Positions 57,354-64,000 of a stretch of DNA of 64,000 nt are shown here, one piece after another; within the stretch, counting starts at the first letter, position 1; the number at the start of each line of letters is the position of its first letter. This DNA is from Aaosphaeria pasadenensis (Eukaryota; Ascomycota; Dothideomycetes; Pleosporales). The notes under the pieces were generated by a model. It was not told where the DNA came from. It was given only the letters and a program-made list of their open reading frames with translations, and ran no database searches. Where the stretch lies: the NCBI GenBank assembly GCA_022813625.1, contig JAKLMB010000014.1:310001-374000 (forward strand), given 5' to 3'. A program made the translations under genes and the position numbers.

Positions 57354-58262
57354 ATGTCACAACCAATCGTGATTGTCACGGTAACGGATTACACTTTCGT
57401 TGTACCTCCGACAGCTACTTCAGCAACAAACACATCATCTGTAACCACATCGATAGAAACAAACATTTCTTCATTGTCAACATTATCTTCATCCTTTACG
57501 ACATCTTCCCAGCCCTCGATTTCCAGCGAGCCAATTCCCCCTGCTCCAGTTGCAAATCCCCACGCCGAACCCCCTAACAATACCATCGTCTACCTCTTCC
57601 TCGCATTCGCGGTTTTGTCAATACTCTTCTACATCGGTTTTTTTGGCTGGGTATGCTTCCAAAACCATCGCGGGCGATGTCCGAGCTGCAAATCGCTAGA
57701 AGATAAAATCCGCCGACTGGAGACCAACATCGCGAAGAATGCCATCGTCACTGACCGTGCGAATGTCGCTAAACCACGCTCTTGTCGCATCCGTTCGAGT
57801 GTTTTCAGACATCGCAAAACCGCGCTGGCGGATCTCGAAAAAGGGCCTGACAATACCTCAGGTCCACAATTGTCGCGGGCGGAGATGTCGAGGACGCTCT
57901 GGCCGAACGGACTAATGACTTCGACTCCTCGTGATACGCTGGAGTCGCAGAATGGGGTCAATGAGGACGACCAAGCCGAACCCTTGACGCCCTGGCCCCG
58001 GGGGATATCGTTAAAGCCGTGGCAAAAATCAACAAGTGCGAGACAAGCTCATATAGGTACCGATCGGTCCAATCCTTACGGGTATTGGCGTGAAACTACA
58101 GAAATGCCTCAGCGTTTTGTCAATAATAGTTACGGGCGTGTTTCTCATTGCGCACCATACGGGGAGGTGGCGTTTGCTGCAGCGCGATTGCATGGTACTC
58201 CTCTTGCAGCGTCAAGTGATGAGAATAACGACGATGCTGTAAAAGATGTAAAAAGGCATTAA
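57354..58262 (+). CDS. Single-pass membrane protein with Ser/Thr-rich ectodomain
   Basis: Single exon, 302 residues from the ATG at 57354. The N-terminal ~75 residues are Ser/Thr-rich and likely O-glycosylated, with no cleaved leader obvious. A transmembrane helix spans about 77-102 (VYLFLAFAVLSILFYIGFFG). It is followed by a Cys pair (RCPSCKSLEDKI), a short coiled-coil-like stretch, and a long basic, disordered cytosolic tail. This layout resembles fungal mucin-like cell-surface sensors (WSC/Mid2-like in plan), but no WSC domain is present. Function is inference only. Confidence 0.6.
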   Translation: MSQPIVIVTVTDYTFVVPPTATSATNTSSVTTSIETNISSLSTLSSSFTTSSQPSISSEPIPPAPVANPHAEPPNNTIVYLFLAFAVLSILFYIGFFGWVCFQNHRGRCPSCKSLEDKIRRLETNIAKNAIVTDRANVAKPRSCRIRSSVFRHRKTALADLEKGPDNTSGPQLSRAEMSRTLWPNGLMTSTPRDTLESQNGVNEDDQAEPLTPWPRGISLKPWQKSTSARQAHIGTDRSNPYGYWRETTEMPQRFVNNSYGRVSHCAPYGEVAFAAARLHGTPLAASSDENNDDAVKDVKRH

Positions 58263-58392
58263 TAAGAAACCTTTTATTTTTAATATCGCGATCCAATGAC
58301 GTAACACTCAAGTGATGGCGGAGTGCTTCAACTCCATAGCTCCAGAATAATTTCACAGAACTGCCAATGACCAAAGCCTCGGACAAATCTAA

Positions 58393-58995
58393 TCAATACA
58401 TGCCGCCTGGGTAGGGCTTTGCCATGCGCATCTGAGTACCCTGCACCTTGTCTTTATTCTCAACGTAAAATAACCATCCCTTATCGTGCCACTCAATCAA
58501 GTCCACACTTCCTTCGTCCTCCTGGTCCAAAGTCCCCGCGTTCACACTGACATATAGTAGTCTCTTCGTGATCTCCTTTCCGTCTATTACCCACGTCGCA
58601 TTCTCAATAGCCTTGACCCTCCAGACCTTCTTCACCTCGCCCTTGCTTTCCTTCCCAGCCCACTCTTCGACATCCAGCTCAACCTTCTCCCATTCGCCTC
58701 CGACCCCGACAACATGGCATCCACAGCTCTTGCAGAAGTAGAACCCGATCCTCTTCGTACAGGTGCGATAGTCTCCCATTTCCGAGGGTGACGAGGAGGT
58801 GAGGATGAAATCATTGGTCATATCGATCGGCTTGCAGTGGAAACGTCCCATCTTTTGGCATTGCGTACAGTTGCATCTGTAGAGACGAATTGACTCAGCG
58901 CTTGGGTCGAGAACGGGAGGGAATGTGAGTTTGATTTGATAGGTCACTTCCCCGCAGGCGCAGGAGCCATGGTGTACGCCGTTTTGGTTCGCCAT
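58393..58995 (-). CDS. GFA / CENP-V-fold zinc protein
   Basis: Single exon, 200 residues. Zinc ligands of the glutathione-dependent formaldehyde-activating (Mss4-like) fold are visible in order: GSCACGEV (two Cys), CNCTQCQKMGRF (three Cys) and FYFCKSCGCHVVG (three Cys). The C-terminal half is longer than in bacterial Gfa, as is usual for fungal members. The family includes S-(hydroxymethyl)glutathione synthase-like proteins and centromere protein V; the true activity of fungal paralogues is mostly untested. The start is 11 residues before the first Cys. Confidence 0.92.
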   Translation of the reverse strand: MANQNGVHHGSCACGEVTYQIKLTFPPVLDPSAESIRLYRCNCTQCQKMGRFHCKPIDMTNDFILTSSSPSEMGDYRTCTKRIGFYFCKSCGCHVVGVGGEWEKVELDVEEWAGKESKGEVKKVWRVKAIENATWVIDGKEITKRLLYVSVNAGTLDQEDEGSVDLIEWHDKGWLFYVENKDKVQGTQMRMAKPYPGGMY

Positions 58996-59506
58996 TGTTG
59001 TTGTGCAGATGATTCAAGTGTTGAATGGTTTGGCAGAATCAGATTTACTAGGAGGCTTTCTGTGTTTTATAATGGCGTCGGGAGACTTTTCGGGCAATAC
59101 TCGCGGAGTACAGGTGGCACTCTGAGCAGGCAGCAATCGCTATCTCCCGTCGGCGACTTTTAGTCTTTTGGCCAGAAGGGGGAATAGATGGCCATGGGGT
59201 TGTGACATTTGTGCATGAGCGGGGTTCCTGTTACTCGGTGAGATCTAGGAACTGCGTACAGGATCTGACTTCGTATTCCTGCCGTTTAATCTTCACCATT
59301 CAGCGTCGCCGTCGATGCAAACTAATGTTTGATAAAGAGGAAGAATGACTCAGTGTGAGTTATTGTCGGCGGTGAATGCTGATGTATCCGAGGCTAACCA
59401 CATCCGGGAAAGCCCCTAAACCCAACACAGACCTCCAATCACTTTACGCGTCCGGCCTGACTGCAGTTCGCATTCGCTTCTTCATCTCGATCCTGACAGG
59501 TTCATC
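58996..59506. other. Divergent promoter region
   Basis: About 510 bases between the GFA-like gene (minus) and the hydrolase (plus). CT-rich leader 59440-59505. No other feature. Confidence 0.45.
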
Positions 59507-60926
59507 ATGAGCGGCCTTTACGATGCCATAGTGATACCGCTTGTCTGCATAAGTGGGTTATGGATCCCAATCACGCTGTTGTGCTGCATTCCGTGGGTGC
59601 AGAAGCAGTAAGCCCATCAGCTCCCCGGGTAGCGCCGGCAGAATGCTGATATACGACGATAGGATGCTGTATCTGCACTGGGTGACGATGTGGCCTGGAA
59701 AATGGCTTAAAGAGCCTGAGAGAGCTGGTTACTTGAGTACGATTCGTTTTCTGGTGGAAGTTAACTTGATTGACGGATGTAGAGAACCAGGTTTCGCCAT
59801 TTTGGATATCGACTGTGGATGGTGAACGCCTGTTCGCATGGCTAGTCGCTCCGCTAGGTGTCTATTCGAAACATGCAGATGACTTCATTCAAGAATCGTC
59901 TGGATCTGATATAGATATCGAGGAGAGGCTAGCTTTTAGACTCCTCCGGGACGACCCGGAAGCACGGCTTCTAATCTATTGTAATACAACACATTCTCCA
60001 CATGATATATTAGACTAATAGTGCCTGTAGTTCATGGAGTAAGTAATGCTTCCGAATGTGTCGAAAAATCACCAACGATGTAGAACTCGGCCACCATAGC
60101 GCAAGGCCGTAGGACGGAGGAGTATCGAATGTATTCCTCAGGCGCATCCGACAAGATCTTCGTCCTTGCCTTTGATTATCGCGGTTTCGGAATCTCGAAA
60201 GGAACGCCGTCTGAATCCGGCCTTCTGGGCGACGCTGAAGCAGTGGTAGAATGGGCGTTGAAGGTAGCTTGTATACCTCCCAACAGGATAGTCCTACTTG
60301 GGCACTCACTCGGCACGGCCGTCGCGTCTGGTATTGTGCATCGCTACAGTGGGCTCGACTCACCTGTGCAATTTGCCGGACTGATACTTTGCGCTGCGTT
60401 TACGGATTCGGGCAATGCGTTCTCATCGTATTCCATTGCTGATGTCATCCCGGTCCTTGCGCCTGTGAAGATGATTCCGGCGTTGCAGAGATGGTTCAAT
60501 CATCGTATGAGAGATACTTGGAAGACCAAGGAGAGGCTCGTGATGCTTGTACAGCAGCTTTCTGCCTTTAATTTAATTCTCGTGCATGCAGTCGATGACG
60601 GAACCATGCCCTATAGTCACACCGAAGAACTCTTCAAAGCTACAACACGCGCCGCGGCAGACGACAACCCTTCCGACCAGGAAATCGACAAACGACTTAA
60701 AATCATAGATCTAGGTGAAGCGGGCCGTCAAGAAGTTTGGAAGTTTTCTGGAATAAGTATCAGCAAACTGATCGCAAAGCATGGCGGTGCGTTCTCAACT
60801 CCACTCCACCCACTTTACACAGACTGACTAAGCTATTGTGCAGGCCACAATACAACGATGAAATGGGGACCCATCTCCCTCGCAGTTCTTGAATGTTTTA
60901 ATCTCGCAAATTTACATGCGCAGTGA
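59507..60926 (+). CDS. ABHD12-like alpha/beta hydrolase with an 8-nt micro-exon
   Basis: Six exons: 59507-59607, 59663-59736, 59783-59980, 60031-60038, 60084-60786 and 60844-60926, 388 residues. The N-terminus has a membrane helix (IVIPLVCISGLWIPITLL). The fourth exon is only TTCATGGA and supplies the Phe-His-Gly of the oxyanion-hole motif (LIYFHGNSATIAQG); without it the motif is lost. The catalytic triad is visible: Ser in LLGHSLGTAVAS, Asp in VHAVDDGTMPY and His in KHGGHNTTMKW (created by the last splice). The GDAEAVVEWAL and FDYRGFGISKGTPSE segments match the ABHD12/13 group of lipid hydrolases (monoacylglycerol or lysophospholipid lipases). Substrate unknown. Confidence 0.88.
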
Positions 60927-61239
60927 GGATGAGACAAATCTCAAACTTGACAGGCGCATTTGCCAATTGTAGATAGGTATATTCTTAATACAAAAACATA
61001 AGCGCAAGCTAATCTCCACGTGCCACATTTACCTATTCTATCACGACCAAACAATAAACTCACAATGTACAATAATAACGACGGGCTTATTTATTGTGTG
61101 TCCCCGAGACCTCTTTGTTCACGACTGGACCCTGAACCTCAATTTCCACTCTTTATGTCACCATTAGCTTATAATTCCCTTCCCACCATCTCCGAACCCT
61201 CCGCGACCTTCCGACCAACTACACTTCACCATCGCAAGA
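60927..61239. other. Intergenic
   Basis: About 310 bases; promoter of the next small membrane protein. Nothing else seen. Confidence 0.4.
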
Positions 61240-61680
61240 ATGCCAGCCATCATACCAAGAACTTCACAACTATCACCGCGCGGGGAGGACGACAGAATGA
61301 CATCGTCGATCGTGGGCATCGTCTTCGCAGGCGTCGTTCCCGTCATCATCGTCGCATGCGTGGTCACATGGTTACTAGCATGCTACGGTCGACAACGCGC
61401 ATGCGGGTGTCTATGGATGCGCAAAGCGCAAATCAGGTCAGACGAGAAGTGGCAGAGGAGGATGGAGGAAGACGCATTAGTTGCCCGGCGCAAAGCAGAG
61501 GCTGTGCGAATTGCGACCGCGGCTGGACCCAAGGCGCCGCAACATAAGAAATCACCATCGGATTCGACGGATTCTTCCGGGAAGACAAATTCGACTGAAG
61601 ACACTATCGAGAAGCAAGATGCGATTTCGCCTGATCCTATGCCCCAGAAACATCGGTTACGCGGACCCCTTCGGATCTAG
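61240..61680 (+). CDS. Small single-pass membrane protein, unknown function
   Basis: Single exon, 146 residues. A short N-terminus is followed by one transmembrane helix (about 22-48, IVGIVFAGVVPVIIVACVVT) and a juxtamembrane Cys/Arg-rich stretch (RQRACGCLWMRKAQ) that could be palmitoylated. Then comes a charged helix (EKWQRRMEEDALVARRKAEA) and a Ser/Lys tail. It lies directly downstream of the hydrolase in the same orientation. No family recognised. Confidence 0.5.
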   Translation: MPAIIPRTSQLSPRGEDDRMTSSIVGIVFAGVVPVIIVACVVTWLLACYGRQRACGCLWMRKAQIRSDEKWQRRMEEDALVARRKAEAVRIATAAGPKAPQHKKSPSDSTDSSGKTNSTEDTIEKQDAISPDPMPQKHRLRGPLRI

Positions 61681-62762
61681 CAGTCCATGATGCTTTCGCC
61701 AGTTCTTATTGCTACAACTAGGAGGCGTCAACGGGGAATTCACATTGTTTCTTGTTTCGAATAATGACTGTATACTTGAAATACCTGGGATTCACATCGG
61801 CGCAATGGAAAAGGTTTCGCATCATACCCGGACAACTCCAAGGTCAATTGGCGTCACACCAGTCTAGACGGTTTCTAATGGTTCCAAGGAGAACATACGG
61901 TGCGCGCAGCGCAGAAGTCCAGCTGCAAAGCCACGCTCCTTTACTTCCTCGAACAGATGTTATTACTATTATTACGGAGAGGGAGATGCCCATCTGGAAT
62001 CTCTTCCGCGACGCCAAGCTCTTTCCGTTGTTTTCTGTTTAGAATCAATGGGACAAAAAGAAAGAGTTGTAGAACATTTCGATATATGTATTATTAACAA
62101 GAGATGGTTTGAAAAGCTCGTGAGTGTAGCTTTGTTATGCTTTAACCGAAGCACAGCACAGCACATCAATATACCTATCCTTATAATGGAAGCTTTTCAA
62201 GTCAGAGCCGGTCTCAATCTCATCTGCGGGTGAGCGATTTATGTCAAATGTGAATGCTCTGTTGGCCTGTTTCTCATCCCGTCTAAGTGAATCCAAACTA
62301 GATCGGCTAGAGGACACTATACTGATGCATGCGATTCGCAAAGGGTGTCGCAACCCTACAGATGCGTGAATGGAGATCGGCACGTTACAGTCTTCTTAAG
62401 TGTCAGAAACAATGCTTGTTCGTTTACCACTTCATTAAAGGCAGTTAACAAATCTGCTATACGTCAACTCTCTGGATCGCTTCTCCTGTTCAAGCGGGCT
62501 GCAACGGCTCAATATCTGGCCTAGATGCGCTCAGTTTGCTACAACGAATAATCAAAGTGAGCGTTGCTTTGTTGAAGGATTCCAAACAGTTCTTGCTTCA
62601 TAGTGCTACAGATAAAGCGCAATGTTCAGCGTTTTGTCCGGCGTTCTTCTTTTAGGTCGTACACTGACGTTCACAACCTACACAATGTTTTCGCCGATAT
62701 AGATAATACACAACCGACACACACGGAACGTCAGCAGACACATCACCTACGCCTTTTACAAA
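61681..62762. other. Intergenic
   Basis: About 1.1 kb, with short frames only. No gene supported. Confidence 0.45.
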
Positions 62763-63599
62763 ATGCAAAATTTCACCGGGCCCACACGTCTACCCAAACA
62801 TCCATCACCAATCCCCGCCCCTCTCCCCAGCTTTTCAACAGAGCCGAAGGAAGTACCACAAGAAAACCAAAATGACACTATCCTAAGAGTCATCTTTTCA
62901 GTGTTTCTAGGGCTCATCATCATCATAGTTCTCCTAGCAGTTTTACTTGACCGCCAGCTGAAGAGAAGAGCTCGGAGGGCGAAAGAGGTCTCTATAGAAG
63001 ATACCTACTCAGAGCCGCCAACGGAGCGAAACTTCGCCGTTCACCAAATGTTTCCTCTCAATCATTTTCGCCGGTCGAGTAATGAGAATCGCAGTCATCT
63101 AGCGCCTCCGCGCCTTCCCCAGTTCACAGGCGATAGAACCGTGATGTCGAAACCGAACGGGCTCAATACAAGGGCATTCATCCCGCAGCCGCTAGAACAA
63201 CACGTTTCAACTACGCTCCCTAGGAATCCTAGATCTGATATCGTACCAGCAATCCCTACAGCGGAAGAGTACACATTACTACCTTTGCAATCGTCAAGTA
63301 GCGACAGGAACCAAACACCATACACCCTACCTCCACTATCCAGCATTCCCAGTATGTACGGATACTCTACAGTCTCCTTGCAGGTCGACGGCGTACGACT
63401 TGATAGTGGGGAGAGCATTTCGAATCCCGACAACCCCCACATTTCGAGCATTGTTGTTGGGGATCAGGATGAGAAGGTCATGCGAGGGGGTACTGACACC
63501 GTGACGAGGAGGGGAAAGACGTTGGAGGAGGAGATGCACTTCGAGGAGGTGGCTCTTTCGCCACCGTTGGTAAGGGAAGACTCTGGTAGGGTATATTAG
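62763..63599 (+). CDS. Single-pass membrane protein with disordered tail
   Basis: Single exon, 278 residues. A Pro/Ser-rich N-terminus of ~40 residues precedes a strong transmembrane helix (about 41-63, IFSVFLGLIIIIVLLAVLL) and the stop-transfer run RQLKRRARRAK. The C-terminal 200 residues are disordered (Pro, Ser, Thr, Arg) with a tyrosine-bearing segment near IPSMYGYSTVSLQVDG. No catalytic motif. It is the fourth protein of this plan in the last 14 kb of the window. Confidence 0.55.
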   Translation: MQNFTGPTRLPKHPSPIPAPLPSFSTEPKEVPQENQNDTILRVIFSVFLGLIIIIVLLAVLLDRQLKRRARRAKEVSIEDTYSEPPTERNFAVHQMFPLNHFRRSSNENRSHLAPPRLPQFTGDRTVMSKPNGLNTRAFIPQPLEQHVSTTLPRNPRSDIVPAIPTAEEYTLLPLQSSSSDRNQTPYTLPPLSSIPSMYGYSTVSLQVDGVRLDSGESISNPDNPHISSIVVGDQDEKVMRGGTDTVTRRGKTLEEEMHFEEVALSPPLVREDSGRVY

Positions 63600-64000
63600 C
63601 TTGAGTAGAGGACGAAGCAAATGTATCGGCTTTTGCGTATGCCCTTTGAAAAGAGGATGCACCTCATATACAGTACACCGATTGGAAGTTTTAGCAAACA
63701 ATCAAGACTTGTTTTTACCATTCTGTAAGACATTAACCAAAGATCGTGACATCTGAAATGACCCTTCTAACGCGTGCTTCGACTATGGATCTAAATGCGG
63801 GCATGTAGTCAGAATGTTATGGCAACGTACTGCATTCAATTCGTTAGTGACTTCATGGGTGAGAAGCGCGACGCGACTTTGCGCAACGTGTCGTCAGATC
63901 AGCTGAGTATATCATTCGAGATCGACCATGTTGTTCGGCGTCATGGACCGGTCGGTGTAAATTGTGTGACGGCATCAAAATGGACAAATGGAAGCCTTGA
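63600..64000. other. Terminal intergenic segment
   Basis: About 400 bases at the window edge. No gene seen. Confidence 0.4.

Overview
The window looks like nuclear DNA of a filamentous ascomycete, most probably Pezizomycotina and perhaps a dothideomycete (inference). Coding sequences are broken by 45-75 bp introns with GTAAGT-like donors, CTAAC/CTAAT branch points and YAG acceptors. The gene families are typical of these fungi: Zn2Cys6 regulators, Goodbye-NACHT STAND proteins, RTA1, DUF1996, P450s and SRPK-like kinases. I see no rRNA, tRNA, CRISPR array or intact transposon.

Layout. 1-5 kb: a small three-module Cys-rich gene, then a large transcription factor carrying both C2H2 and Zn2Cys6 zinc motifs. 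5-13 kb: an alpha-glucoside-type MFS sugar transporter and a 1,632-residue NLR-like STAND NTPase, both on the minus strand. 15-27 kb: an RTA1 membrane protein, a second Zn2Cys6 factor, a tiny SVIP-like (VCP/Cdc48-interacting) protein, a PTS2-type 3-ketoacyl-CoA thiolase, a secreted DUF1996 protein, a frame-broken kinase, a small charged protein and a DapA-family aldolase. 27-41 kb: a frame-broken P450, a saponin-hydrolase-like secreted protein, two unknown proteins and an intact P450. 41-47.8 kb: a gene-poor block holding a decayed gene and a G-rich repeat cluster. 47.8-64 kb: an SRPK-like pseudokinase with an acidic repeat tail, four single-pass membrane proteins of unknown function, a small highly codon-biased protein behind an 82-bp tandem repeat, a GNAT acetyltransferase, an LRR-like secreted protein, a GFA/CENP-V-fold protein and an ABHD12-like hydrolase with an 8-nt micro-exon.

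The genes do not form one obvious biosynthetic cluster. The left two thirds mixes core metabolism (beta-oxidation, sugar uptake) with regulators and an immunity-type NLR. The right third is accessory in character: decayed genes, repeats, a pseudokinase and lineage-restricted membrane proteins. Most multi-exon models were joined by hand from splice signals with the reading frame checked across each junction. Family names rest on motif recognition, not on a search.
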